Positions 39,973 through 49,560 of a stretch of 64,000 nucleotides of DNA are shown here, in pieces. Under the pieces are notes generated by a model. It worked only from the letters and a program-made list of their open reading frames with translations, was not told the origin of the DNA and did not search any database. The stretch covers positions 3,534,001-3,598,000 of the forward strand of contig NZ_LT629787.1 of the NCBI RefSeq assembly GCF_900105655.1, written 5' to 3'. The position numbers and the translations under genes are program-made. The stretch is from Halopseudomonas salegens (GTDB lineage Bacteria; Pseudomonadota; Gammaproteobacteria; Pseudomonadales; Pseudomonadaceae). Position 1 is the first letter of the stretch, and every line of letters starts with the position of its first letter.

Positions 39973-41133
39973 TCAGGCAGCCGCCAGACTCATCGCACAG
40001 ACCTGATTGCGTCCGTTCTGTTTGGCCTGGTACATGCGTTGGTCGGCCAGTTGCAGCAGTTCTTCGCGACTGTTGGCCCGATCAAAACGCAGCTCGGCCA
40101 GACCGATGCTGGCGGTCAGTGGCTGGCCTTCCGGGCGCAAGCCAAGGCCTTGCTGGGTAACGCGATCGAGCGCCCGGCGTGCCTGGGTCATGTCGGTATC
40201 CGGCATGATCAGCAAAAACTCTTCGCCACCCCAACGCACCAGGCTGTCAGCGCTGCGCAGGCTTCGCAGCATGTGTTCCGCGCTGTCGCGCAGGGCGATA
40301 TCACCGGCCTCGTGCCCCCAGGTATCATTCAGCGCCTTGAAGTTATCCAGGTCGATAAAGGCCAATGCCAGCGCGCTGTTATTGCGCTGGGCAGCATCCC
40401 ATTTGAGTTTGAGGATTTCCTCACCACTGCCGCGCGAGAAAATGCCTGTCAGGGGATCACGAATGGCGGTTCTCACCAGCGCCAGCATGAAGGCCAGCTG
40501 GCTCATGCCGGCCAGTGCGCCGACCCCGCCAATCAGCATCAATAACCAGAAAGCACCGGCAAAGGAAGGCCAGTCAAGCACACTCCAGCTCAGGTAGCCG
40601 GCCAGTGCCTGGGCGCCCAGCACCAGCAGGATGACCACCAGGTTCTCGCTCAGGGTCAGCGGAAAGATGGCCATGCCCGCCATCAGCACGAAAGGCAGAA
40701 AGGCATAACCGGCCCCCACTGCTTCAGACATGCTGTGCAGTTCAAAACTACCCAGCAGAGTGTGCGAGCTGATATAGAAGACCGTGGGAATGGCGAACAG
40801 GATTGCCAGTGCCTTGTACGCCTGACGCAGTTCACCGGTAGGCTGGTAGCAGGTCAGCAGGAAGAAAAAAGTGGCGCTGACGAGCAAGCGCAGGACCAGG
40901 AGTTTCAGCCACAACTCCGGCGGGAACACCATGATATCGATCAGTGACCACAGTGGCGTCAGTACGGCAAACAACAGGGCAAACAGACGCACCCGGTTGA
41001 CAATCAGGATGGCGCGGCGGCGGCTGAGCAACAGCATGTGCCGGCGTGGGCCGAGCAGGCTGGGCAGGTCGCCCCCTTGCAGGTCATCATCCAGCAAGTG
41101 ACTGAAGCGTTTCCACAGAGTATTGGAGAGCAT
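39973..41133 (-). CDS. Membrane diguanylate cyclase (GGEEF)
   Basis: 386 residues. Six hydrophobic segments fill about 35-210, then a GGDEF domain with signature GGEEF at 302-306. The motif RRALDRVT lies where the RxxD inhibitory site would be sought, but its position does not fit well. It should make c-di-GMP in response to an unknown membrane signal. Convergent with modC. Confidence 0.92.
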   Translation of the reverse strand: MLSNTLWKRFSHLLDDDLQGGDLPSLLGPRRHMLLLSRRRAILIVNRVRLFALLFAVLTPLWSLIDIMVFPPELWLKLLVLRLLVSATFFFLLTCYQPTGELRQAYKALAILFAIPTVFYISSHTLLGSFELHSMSEAVGAGYAFLPFVLMAGMAIFPLTLSENLVVILLVLGAQALAGYLSWSVLDWPSFAGAFWLLMLIGGVGALAGMSQLAFMLALVRTAIRDPLTGIFSRGSGEEILKLKWDAAQRNNSALALAFIDLDNFKALNDTWGHEAGDIALRDSAEHMLRSLRSADSLVRWGGEEFLLIMPDTDMTQARRALDRVTQQGLGLRPEGQPLTASIGLAELRFDRANSREELLQLADQRMYQAKQNGRNQVCAMSLAAA

Positions 41134-41303
41134 GTTGGTCTTCCCAGCTTGGCGCCTGGCCGGCTAGTGGCAATTTGGTATCTATCTATTGAACCACGCT
41201 TGCCATGCGTAAATATTGACTGACATCATGCTTCGGGTCAGCTTGCAGCAAAGTGTCGCAGCAGGCTAGGCAGCCGGGTTGCCTCTGCTTATACTCTGAC
41301 GCC

Positions 41304-41696
41304 ATGTCAGCCTCGCGTAATCGCCGCTCCTGGATCGCGCTGTTTCTGAGCTGGTGCCTGTTCCTCAATGTGTATGCCTGTTGCTTGAATCAGGCCGAGA
41401 TGGTGGCACCCGGGCCGGATTCGGTAGCCGTCGCCTACTGTTCGCTCTCCGAGCGAGCCGCCCAAACGGTGGCTCTCGACGGGGGTGAGTCTGGCGCTGG
41501 CTCCATGGTTATGCTGGCCCCGGATTGCCCACTGTGTTCCAGCGGTACCTCGGTTGCTCTGCTGGCGACCGACTGGCATCTGCCACCCGTCCCAGGCCTG
41601 CACCCACCGGTTCAACCCTCCAGCGCTCTGCCGCTGATCAGCCAACCCCCGCACTGGCCGCCGGCCAGCCCGCGCGCTTCGCCTCTCACAGCCTGA
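41304..41696 (+). CDS. DUF2946 protein, copper-receptor neighbour
   Basis: 130 residues from the ATG at 41304. An N-terminal hydrophobic segment (about 10-32) precedes a Cys/Met-containing region with APDCPLCSSG, and the C-terminus is Pro-rich. DUF2946 genes commonly sit next to TonB copper receptors, as here (62 bp upstream). The Cys-x-x-Cys suggests metal binding. The function is inferred from context. Confidence 0.75.
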   Translation: MSASRNRRSWIALFLSWCLFLNVYACCLNQAEMVAPGPDSVAVAYCSLSERAAQTVALDGGESGAGSMVMLAPDCPLCSSGTSVALLATDWHLPPVPGLHPPVQPSSALPLISQPPHWPPASPRASPLTA

Positions 41697-41758
41697 CGCT
41701 TCCCTTCAACTGGCCAACCCGGCGTTGGCCTGGATAGATTTTGCTCAGGAATTGATTG

Positions 41759-43822
41759 ATGACGACTATTAATGTTCGCCAGCCGCTGCCGCGCCTGGCT
41801 GGTCTCTCTGCGTTTGCTCTAGTGTTGCTGGCCCCGGCCGTTATGGCCGATCACCCATTGAAACTGGCACCAGTGGTGGTCACCGGGGTGCATCAGGAGA
41901 CCCCGCTTACCCTGGTCACCGACCCGAAAAACCCGCGTCAACCGATGCCGGCCAGTGATGCCGGTGATTATCTGAAAACCCTGCCGGGCTTCAGTGCCAT
42001 TCGCGGCGGCGGCACCAACAATGATCCGGTTTTGCGTGGCATGTTCGGCTCGCGCCTGAATCTGCTCAACAATGGCGGCGAAATGCTGGGTGCCTGCCCG
42101 TCGCGCATGGATTCGCCATCCTCGTATATCGCACCGGAAACCTTTGACCGCCTGACCGTGATCAAGGGGCCGCAAAGCGTCACCTGGGGGCCGGGCAATT
42201 CCGCGGGCACCATTCTGTTCGAGCGTGACCCGGAGATTTTCAGCGAGCCGGGTCAACGCCTGGATGTATCCGCAGTACTGGGATCAGCCAGCCGTCGTGA
42301 CCTGTTGCTGGATGGCGCCATTGGCGGGCCAAGCGGCTACCTGCGGCTGACCGGCAACCGTTCGCGGGCGGACGACTATCGTGATGGCAACGGTGACCGG
42401 GTACCGGCGCGCTGGGACAAGTGGAATACCGATCTGGCCATGGGTTTCACGCCGGATAGCGACACGCTGGTGGAATTGACCCTGGGTCGCGGTGATGCCG
42501 AAGCCCGCTATGCCGGCCGAGGGATGGATGGCAGCCAGTTCGAGCGTGACAGTGCCGGGCTGCGTTTTACCCGTGAACTGGGTGACAGTGGACTGACCGG
42601 CATTAGCGCCCAGCTGTATTACAACTATGCCGATCACGTCATGGACAACTACAGCCTGCGCACGCCACCGACCAGCGGCATGATGGCCGGGCCGCGCGCC
42701 ACCAATGTGGACCGCCGGACCCTGGGTGCGCGCGTGAGCAGCGACTGGCTGTGGGATGACTGGGCGCTGCAACTGGGTGCGGATGCCCAGCGCAACCGGC
42801 ATCGAACCCGTAGCGGCATCGGCGAAGGTGCCTACCGGCAATTACCCTGGCTGGAAGATGCCACTTTCAGTCAATACGGCGTATTTGCCGAGGCGACCTA
42901 TAGCGCAACCAGCGCGCGTCAGTGGATTGCCGGGGCACGCCTTGATCGGCACCGCGTGCAGGATAGCCGTGAACAGACGGGCAGCGGCATGATGGTGATG
43001 GCCAACCCGACAGCCGGGCAGAGTCGCAGCGACACCTTGCCATCCGGCTTTGTGCGACTGGAGCAACGGTTGAGCGACAGCATCCTGGGTTATGCCGGCA
43101 TTGGCCATGTGCAGCGCTTCCCGGATTACTGGGAACTGTTTTCACCCCGAGTAGCGCCGCTGGGTGAAACCAATGCCTTCGCCGGCATTCAGCCGGAGCG
43201 CACCACGCAACTGGATGTTGGGCTGCAATACCAGCAAGACGGCCGCCAGGCCTGGGTATCAGCCTATGCCGGCAGGATTGATGATTACATCCTGTTCAGC
43301 TATCCACTTGCTGGCGGCATGCCGCACCAGAACAGCCGGGCAGATAATGTCGATGCCCGCATCATGGGGATTGAACTGGGGGCCGTGTATCCGCTGAGCC
43401 AGCAGTGGACGCTGGATGGCAACCTGGCCTATGCCTGGGGCAAGAACCGTGACACCGGTCGGCCATTGCCGCAGATGCCACCGGTGGACGCCAAACTGGG
43501 ACTGACCTGGGCAGCGGATAACTGGAGTGCCGGTGGACTCTTGCGTGGCGTTGCCGGACAAGGCCGCACGGCAGTGAATCAGGGCAATGTGGTCGGCCGT
43601 GACCTGGGTGACAGCAGCGGCTTTGTGGTGGCGTCCGTGCATGCCGCCTGGAAAGCCAGTGACCAGCTGCGCCTGAGTACCGGTATCGACAACCTGTTTG
43701 ACCGTGCCTACAGCGAACACCTGAACATGGCCGGCAACGCCGGTTTCGGCTTCCCCGCCGAACCAACCCGGATCAACGAACCGGGCCGGACATGGTGGGT
43801 GAAGTTGGATGTGAGTTTGTAG
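41759..43822 (+). CDS. oprC: TonB-dependent copper receptor
   Basis: 687 residues from the ATG at 41759; a TTG one codon earlier is less likely. Signal peptide 1-31, then a plug domain with the OprC/NosA hallmark GACPSRMDSPSSYI, where Cys and Met bind copper, then a 22-strand barrel ending in the aromatic-rich TWWVKLDVSL. It imports copper across the outer membrane, with TonB. Confidence 0.93.
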   Translation: MTTINVRQPLPRLAGLSAFALVLLAPAVMADHPLKLAPVVVTGVHQETPLTLVTDPKNPRQPMPASDAGDYLKTLPGFSAIRGGGTNNDPVLRGMFGSRLNLLNNGGEMLGACPSRMDSPSSYIAPETFDRLTVIKGPQSVTWGPGNSAGTILFERDPEIFSEPGQRLDVSAVLGSASRRDLLLDGAIGGPSGYLRLTGNRSRADDYRDGNGDRVPARWDKWNTDLAMGFTPDSDTLVELTLGRGDAEARYAGRGMDGSQFERDSAGLRFTRELGDSGLTGISAQLYYNYADHVMDNYSLRTPPTSGMMAGPRATNVDRRTLGARVSSDWLWDDWALQLGADAQRNRHRTRSGIGEGAYRQLPWLEDATFSQYGVFAEATYSATSARQWIAGARLDRHRVQDSREQTGSGMMVMANPTAGQSRSDTLPSGFVRLEQRLSDSILGYAGIGHVQRFPDYWELFSPRVAPLGETNAFAGIQPERTTQLDVGLQYQQDGRQAWVSAYAGRIDDYILFSYPLAGGMPHQNSRADNVDARIMGIELGAVYPLSQQWTLDGNLAYAWGKNRDTGRPLPQMPPVDAKLGLTWAADNWSAGGLLRGVAGQGRTAVNQGNVVGRDLGDSSGFVVASVHAAWKASDQLRLSTGIDNLFDRAYSEHLNMAGNAGFGFPAEPTRINEPGRTWWVKLDVSL

Positions 43823-44109
43823 GGCGTTCAGGAGCCCGGATGTCTTGGACTCTTCCCCCTCTCCCCAACCCCTCTCCCGCAAGGGGAGGGGGGCTATGTG
43901 TATGCTTGAGAGATTATGCAGTCCCCCCCCCCGACCTCGCCTGCGGCCACCTGTCCTGCGCAGAACTTAGGGCGTTCGGGCGGGCGAAGCAGTGCTTCGC
44001 TGTTAGCCGCCCTCACCCCGCAAGGGGAGAGGGGTGACTCGGTGCTGGGTGATGTTCACGTATAGCCCCTCTCCCCTTGCGGGAGAGGGGTTGGGGAGAG
44101 GGGGAGACT
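43823..44109. repeat. C-rich palindromic repeat cluster between oprC and apbE
   Basis: A 42-bp unit (CCCCTCTCCCC then AACCCCTCTCCCGCAAGGGG) at 43855-43897 recurs inverted at 44063-44105, and a shorter copy lies at 44014-44034. A run of ten C residues is at 43923-43932, and a hairpin (GGGCGG...CCGCCC) at 43977-44012. Similar CCCTCTCCCC repeats occur across proteobacteria. They can serve as two-way terminators for the converging genes. Confidence 0.85.
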
Positions 44110-45159
44110 TTACTGCAGCGGCTCCAATACCTCGTCCCCATACAACTCATGCATGGCCGATGAGGCCCAGCTGTCCCAGCCACCGGATTCACTGCGGCTG
44201 AGCAGCAGCACGGTCAGCCCTTGCTGCTCGGCCATGGCCTGGGCCGCTTCGGTACCCAGTACCATCAGTGCAGTGGCCCAGCCATCAGCCAGCATGGCTG
44301 ACGGGTGCATAACGGTCACCGACGCCAGTTTATGCTGTACCGGCATGCCATTGCGCGGATCAATCGTGTGCGAATAACGCTGGCCATCAGCTTCGAAATA
44401 ATTGCGATAATCCCCCGAGGTGGCGACCGACAGGTCACGTACCGGCAATATATGTTGCGCCACTTCCATCTGTTGGCTGTCCGGCAGTTCGACGCCGATG
44501 CGCCAGGGCGCGCCGTCGCTGCGGACGCCCAGGGCGATCAGGTCGCCACCGAGGTTGACCAGGTGATTGGCCACGCCCTGGTCCAGCAGCCACTGCGATA
44601 CCCGGTCGACGGCATAGCCCTTGGCGATGGCGGACAGGTCGACATAGACATCGCGCTGGCGGCGTAACCGTTGGCCGTCAGTGTCCAGTTCCAGGTAGTG
44701 GTAACCCACCTCGGACAGGCGGCGCTCGCGTTCGCTGTCGCTGGGGGTTTCCAGGGGGCGGGCTTCGGGACCAAAGCTCCACAGGTTGACCAGGCCGCCA
44801 ACGGTGACATCGAAAGCGCCGTCACTGGTGCGGGCGATCTGGTCACTGGCTTCCAGCACGGTAAACAGAGAGCGGGAAACTGTGACCCATTCGCCGGGCT
44901 CACCCTGGTTCAACTGACTGAGTTCGGAGTCATCCCGGTAGGTGGACATGCTGGCATCCACCGCCTGCATTTCCTCCACGGCGCCCTGATGCAGCGCTTC
45001 CAGTTCGGCTTCGCTGAAAGCTCCGGCCAGAGTGATCTGGTAGAAGGTGCCGAAGATATTGCCCTGCAGGTGGTGTTGTTCAGGCTGGGGTTCACGGCTA
45101 CAGGCGTTGATCAACAAGACACTCAGCAGCAATGCCAGCAGGCGATGCGGGTTCAGCAT
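44110..45159 (-). CDS. apbE: FAD:protein FMN transferase lipoprotein
   Basis: 349 residues from the ATG at 45159, starting a lipoprotein signal (VLLINAC). The motifs VDLSAIAKGYAVDR, VNLGGDLIALG and YSHTIDPRNGMPV are standard for ApbE, which attaches FMN to Thr in Rnf/Nqr-type proteins in the periplasm. It lies 11 bp after uppP on the same strand. No nqr or rnf gene is in the window. Confidence 0.96.
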   Translation of the reverse strand: MLNPHRLLALLLSVLLINACSREPQPEQHHLQGNIFGTFYQITLAGAFSEAELEALHQGAVEEMQAVDASMSTYRDDSELSQLNQGEPGEWVTVSRSLFTVLEASDQIARTSDGAFDVTVGGLVNLWSFGPEARPLETPSDSERERRLSEVGYHYLELDTDGQRLRRQRDVYVDLSAIAKGYAVDRVSQWLLDQGVANHLVNLGGDLIALGVRSDGAPWRIGVELPDSQQMEVAQHILPVRDLSVATSGDYRNYFEADGQRYSHTIDPRNGMPVQHKLASVTVMHPSAMLADGWATALMVLGTEAAQAMAEQQGLTVLLLSRSESGGWDSWASSAMHELYGDEVLEPLQ

Positions 45160-45170
45160 GGGCAACCTCC

Positions 45171-45968
45171 TCAGAGAAAAATCCACAACAGCATGGCACC
45201 CAGAACCAGACGGTAGATGACAAAGGGCTGCATGCCGATACGTTGGATAAAGGCCAGGAAATAATGAATGCACAGGAAGGCGCTGATACCGGAGAGCAGG
45301 ACGCCACCGGCCATCACGGCCCAATCGATGGGTACGTCACTGCCGACCAGGTCTTTGGTTTCCAGCGCACAGGCGAGAAAGATCACCGGAATCGACAGCA
45401 GAAAAGAAAAACGCGCCGCCGCCTCCCGGCTCAGACCCAGCAGCAATGCCGCGGTGATGGTGATGCCGGAGCGCGAGGTGCCGGGGAACAGGGCGATGGC
45501 CTGGGCAATACCGATGACGGCGACATCCTTCCAGGTCATCTGGCTGACCTCACGTGTGCCGCGGTGACGCCAGTCGGCCCAGCCCAGCAGCAAGCCGAAA
45601 ACGATCAGACCGGCGGCCAGATACAAGGGTGAACGCAACACGGTTTCGATCACGTCCTTGAATGCCAGCCCGGCCAGGCCGACCGGGATGGTACCCAGAA
45701 TCACCGCCCAGGCCAGTCGGGCATCCGCATCCAGTTGCCGGGTTGCCAGTGAACGGGTCCAGCTCAGGGTCATGTTGATCAGATCCTGGCGGAAATAGAT
45801 CATCACGGCAGACAGGCTGCCCAGATGCAGGGCAACATCAAAGACCAGTCCCTGATCGTCCCAGTTGGTCAGTACCGGTACCAGAATCAGGTGAGCCGAG
45901 CTGGAAACCGGCAAAAATTCGGTGATCCCCTGCACGATGGCAAGGACGATGACGTGTATCCAGTCCAT
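45171..45968 (-). CDS. uppP: Undecaprenyl-diphosphatase
   Basis: 265 residues from the ATG at 45968 (MDWIHVIVLAIVQG), which fits the family better than an in-frame ATG at 45989. Both catalytic motifs are present: GITEFLPVSSSAHLILVP and FPGTSRSGITI. Eight membrane helices. It recycles undecaprenyl phosphate for peptidoglycan and O-antigen. Confidence 0.97.
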   Translation of the reverse strand: MDWIHVIVLAIVQGITEFLPVSSSAHLILVPVLTNWDDQGLVFDVALHLGSLSAVMIYFRQDLINMTLSWTRSLATRQLDADARLAWAVILGTIPVGLAGLAFKDVIETVLRSPLYLAAGLIVFGLLLGWADWRHRGTREVSQMTWKDVAVIGIAQAIALFPGTSRSGITITAALLLGLSREAAARFSFLLSIPVIFLACALETKDLVGSDVPIDWAVMAGGVLLSGISAFLCIHYFLAFIQRIGMQPFVIYRLVLGAMLLWIFL

Positions 45969-46093
45969 GGGCGTTCCAAAGAGCTTCACGATAAAAAGGC
46001 GCCCAAGTTAAGCATGCCTTGGCCGCCAATGCGAGTCAGTTGTCAGCCAGCCGGTACACTCAAGATGGCCGTCGCAATGCTGAACATAGACGA

Positions 46094-46310
46094 TTACCCC
46101 GGTGATATCGGCAATGGTAGTGACCAGTGGCGCCGACGCCCCCCGGGAACGTCGAGTTGCACCCGGCCAGCAGGCTGCCAGGGCTGCCAGTGGCGATTGG
46201 GCGCTGTTGCCTGGGAACGCCGAGTTGTACTCGGCAAACACCCCGGCAGGGGTGTCATGGCCGCTAATGCCGAGTGCAACTCGGCGCTCCCAACGTCAAT
46301 CAACTCAGGC
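46094..46310. repeat. Three REP-like palindromic repeats
   Basis: A unit near TGGGAACGCCGAGTTG then TACTCGGC occurs at 46144-46168, 46212-46235 and, inverted, 46269-46292. Each contains the imperfect palindrome GCCGAGT...ACTCGGC. A separate ACACCCC...GGGGTGT hairpin is at about 46238-46255. They resemble REP elements and fill the 360-bp gap between trhP and uppP; no gene is seen there. Confidence 0.8.
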
Positions 46311-46327
46311 TCGGAGTATCCGTACCG

Positions 46328-47632
46328 CTATGACGCTGTTGCCGCGGGTTCCGGCAGCCGACGCAGCAGCAGGGCCATGTCCGGCCGGACCCCGGCCGGT
46401 GCCGGTATCCACACCCGGTGGCCGGTACCCGGCGCAGCCGTGACTGCTTCACGCTTGGCGTTTTCCAGCGCTTCCAGACGAAACACATGGTTGCCCGCCG
46501 GGGTCATCAGCTCCACTTCATCACCCAGCTCGAAGCGATTCTTCACCTCGATCAGCAGCCAGTCGCCCTCGTGCTGCAGGACTTCACCGACAAACTGGTG
46601 GCGACTCATCCGCGAGCTGCCCTGTTCGTAGTTCTGGTACACCCCGTGTGGATGCCGACGGTAGAAGCCTTCGGTGTAGCCGCGGTTGGCCAGGCTTTCC
46701 AGGTCATCCATCAGGCTGAGATCAAAGGGCTTGCCGGCCACCGCATCGTCGATTGCCCGGCGGTAGGTCTGCACGGTGCGCGCTACATAGAAATGCGTTT
46801 TGGTCCGACCTTCGATTTTCAGCGAATCAATACCCATCTGCATGAATTGCTCGACATGCTGCACGGCGCGCAGGTCCTTCGAATTCATGATGTAGGTGCC
46901 GTGTTCGTCCTCTTCGATTGCCATGGGTTCGTCCGGTTTGTCGTGCTGCTGCACCACCTGAATCGGCTGCGCGAGCACTTCAATATTGCCCTCGGCAGTC
47001 TCCATGGCCGGTTTGACGTCGTACTGCCAACGGCAGGCATTGGTGCAGGCGCCCTGATTGGCATCACGGTGATTGAAGTAGCCGGACAGCAGGCAGCGCC
47101 CGGAATAGGCAATACACAGCGCACCATGGACAAAGACTTCCAGACCGATATCCGGGCAGCGGCGACGAATCTCGGCAACCTCGTCGAGCGACAGTTCACG
47201 TGACAGAATGACCCGCTCGATGCCCATCTGCTGCCAGAATTTGACCGTGGCCCAGTTCACCGCGTTGGCCTGCACCGACAAATGCACCGGCAGGTCGGGC
47301 CATTTCTCGCGTACCAGCATGATCAGGCCCGGGTCGGACATGATCAGGGCATCCGGGCCCATGGCGATTACCGGCTCCAGATCCCGCAGGTAGGTATCCA
47401 CCTTGTTGTTGTGCGCGGCGATATTGCTCGCCAGATAGAACCGCTTGCCCAGCGCATGCGCCTCGGCAATGGCGGCGGCCATCACCTCGGGGTGGTTGAA
47501 GTCGTTTTCCCGCACGCGCAGGCTGTAGCGCGGCTGACCGGCATAGGCGGCATCGGCGCCATAGGCAAAGGCAAAACGCATGGCTTTCAGGGTGCCGGCG
47601 GGGGCCAGCAATTCCGGGGCTGTGCGGCTCAT
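46328..47632 (-). CDS. trhP: Prephenate-dependent tRNA uridine 5-hydroxylation protein (U32 family)
   Basis: 434 residues from the ATG at 47632. The U32 signature is seen as ELSLDEVAEIRRRCPDIGLE then FVHGALCIAYSGRCLLSGY, with Cys residues at CTNACRW that fit an iron-sulfur site. E. coli TrhP (YegQ) takes part in ho5U34 formation in tRNA. The C-terminal beta domain (DEVELMTPAGNHVFRLE) is present. Confidence 0.9.
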   Translation of the reverse strand: MSRTAPELLAPAGTLKAMRFAFAYGADAAYAGQPRYSLRVRENDFNHPEVMAAAIAEAHALGKRFYLASNIAAHNNKVDTYLRDLEPVIAMGPDALIMSDPGLIMLVREKWPDLPVHLSVQANAVNWATVKFWQQMGIERVILSRELSLDEVAEIRRRCPDIGLEVFVHGALCIAYSGRCLLSGYFNHRDANQGACTNACRWQYDVKPAMETAEGNIEVLAQPIQVVQQHDKPDEPMAIEEDEHGTYIMNSKDLRAVQHVEQFMQMGIDSLKIEGRTKTHFYVARTVQTYRRAIDDAVAGKPFDLSLMDDLESLANRGYTEGFYRRHPHGVYQNYEQGSSRMSRHQFVGEVLQHEGDWLLIEVKNRFELGDEVELMTPAGNHVFRLEALENAKREAVTAAPGTGHRVWIPAPAGVRPDMALLLRRLPEPAATAS

Positions 47633-47719
47633 GGGTGCTCCTGTGAACAAGACAAGATGATGGCGGGGCAATATAAGCACTTTTCGCCAGGCCATCTTGA
47701 TCCTGATCAGGTTTTCACT

Positions 47720-49405
47720 TCATGGCGCAGTTGGCGTCGTCCCTAGCTCGATGATCGCAATATGCTCGCCGGCCGTTACCTGAAAGCGCGCCAGTTCCCG
47801 CGCAGTGAAATGGGCTTCGAGAGGGTGCGGCCTGAATTCATGCGGCCGTTTGACCAGCAAGATGATGTCCTGATAGAGGCCCCAGTCAAGATTGTTTTGC
47901 AGCGATTCAAACCGGTTCCGGGCGGTGCCAGAGTTGATGGCCGAATATCCCAGAGCCGCGTACATGCCACTGCGGTCGCTGATAACCAGGGTGGTTTCTG
48001 GCGGGAAATGATCCTGCAAGTAGTGCCGGGCGTACTTGAACTCCTTGAACAATGTCAGTGATTTGCCACTGGCGTTGTTCAGTGCCTGGGTGTTGCCGGT
48101 AATGAACAAGGCGCCACAAACGAAAAAGACCGCAACCCTGGCCTGTGCCGGGCGTGCCAGGCGACTGGCCAAAACCAGCGCATAGGCCGCAAACGGTGCC
48201 AGCCACAACAGCTGCAATTGACTCAGGCGGTTGATCCAGGCGAGGTGATAATCACCGTAATAATAGGCCAGGTGGCCAGTCGTCAGGAGTAGCTGGGCCA
48301 GCAGGCAGAAGTAGAAAGCCTGCCTCGCCGGACTGAACCAGCTCCGGTTTTTTACCGTCTGCCACAAAAAGGCCGCTATGCCAGCCAGTGCCAGATAGAA
48401 GATGATATTGAGTACCGGTTGTCCGTTGGACTGGCCGAGGGCAAAGAAATGCACCATTTGCCAGGCATTCACGAGCAAATGCTCAAGCGCAAAAACCACG
48501 TCAACGGATTCGCCCGGGTTGGCAAAGCTGTCGGACAGGAGTTTCTGCCAGGCAATCGGTAAAGCCAGCAAAGGCAGCAGCGGGAACAGATTGCTATAGC
48601 TCAGTCCCTGCAATACCCGCCATTTGAAGATGACAATCAGGAGCAGGGGAAACGCCAGCAAGGCGCTTTCATAGCGCGCCTGGGCTGCCAGTAGGGTCAG
48701 CAGGCAAAGCAGCTCGAACCCCTGGCCGCTGGGTTTGTACAAAAACCGGTAAATTTGCCCATACACCAGGCCGATCATCAGCATGTTCAATGCATCAAAT
48801 CCGGAGGAGGTGATGTTCAGCTGGAAAATCGGGAAAGCGGCGATAACCCCGGCGCAAGCAATCGCCATCAGCGAGCCTGAATATCGCAGCATGAACTGGT
48901 AGGCAAACATCAGCGTGGTCAGGCCAACCAGCGTATTGAGCACAAAGCCGTTGTACCAGCGAAATCCAGTGAGGTGGTGCAGCAGGGCGGTCAGAAAGGC
49001 AAAGAGCCCGGGGCGGTGGGCGTGGTCCGAGGTTTGTGTGTGGTAGCTGTCATAGTAGAAAAACTGCTCGGTGACATTGCGCAGCAGCTTCTCCAGATAC
49101 AGGCTGCGGCTGGTGGAGAGCAGATTGGTTTCATCCGCCAGCACGCGAAAATCATGGCCCAAAGTCAGACTGATCACAGTGACTGCGCCGACCAGGGCAA
49201 CCATGGCCCCGACCTGCGTCGTCAACAGGCGATAAATCAGTGCCCGCGCATTCCATGCAGCCAGACCGCTGCTGGCAAGCAAGAAATAGAAGGCTGAACG
49301 GACAAACAGATCGGCATGCGTATCTATCCAGAACAGATACCCGCAGGCCAGAATCAGCGCCAGCGCGCTGACCATGAAGGCGGGGAAACGAAAATTGTCG
49401 GGCAT
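47720..49405 (-). CDS. GT-C-like membrane glycosyltransferase
   Basis: 561 residues from the ATG at 49405; the TTG two codons upstream is less likely. Some ten membrane helices. The first large loop has an acidic pair at residues 91-92 (VLADETNLL) and HRPGLFAFLTALLHHL, both in ArnT/PMT style. The soluble C-terminal 110 residues are probably periplasmic. It lies upstream of trhP on the same strand and divergent from two GT2 genes, so it likely belongs to the surface glycan region. Confidence 0.65.
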   Translation of the reverse strand: MPDNFRFPAFMVSALALILACGYLFWIDTHADLFVRSAFYFLLASSGLAAWNARALIYRLLTTQVGAMVALVGAVTVISLTLGHDFRVLADETNLLSTSRSLYLEKLLRNVTEQFFYYDSYHTQTSDHAHRPGLFAFLTALLHHLTGFRWYNGFVLNTLVGLTTLMFAYQFMLRYSGSLMAIACAGVIAAFPIFQLNITSSGFDALNMLMIGLVYGQIYRFLYKPSGQGFELLCLLTLLAAQARYESALLAFPLLLIVIFKWRVLQGLSYSNLFPLLPLLALPIAWQKLLSDSFANPGESVDVVFALEHLLVNAWQMVHFFALGQSNGQPVLNIIFYLALAGIAAFLWQTVKNRSWFSPARQAFYFCLLAQLLLTTGHLAYYYGDYHLAWINRLSQLQLLWLAPFAAYALVLASRLARPAQARVAVFFVCGALFITGNTQALNNASGKSLTLFKEFKYARHYLQDHFPPETTLVISDRSGMYAALGYSAINSGTARNRFESLQNNLDWGLYQDIILLVKRPHEFRPHPLEAHFTARELARFQVTAGEHIAIIELGTTPTAP

Positions 49406-49560
49406 GGACAAGCCTGATTATTGGCGGTTTCGATCATTCTACCTGTAGCCTTGCCCGGTTAAATACCCCCTGAGTTGATCGCTTGCAGGGCCAGTGGGAG
49501 GTTTTTTTTTGCTGCGCATCTCTGTATAAGGATGCTCTTTGATTAAGGCGGAGTAGGTCA

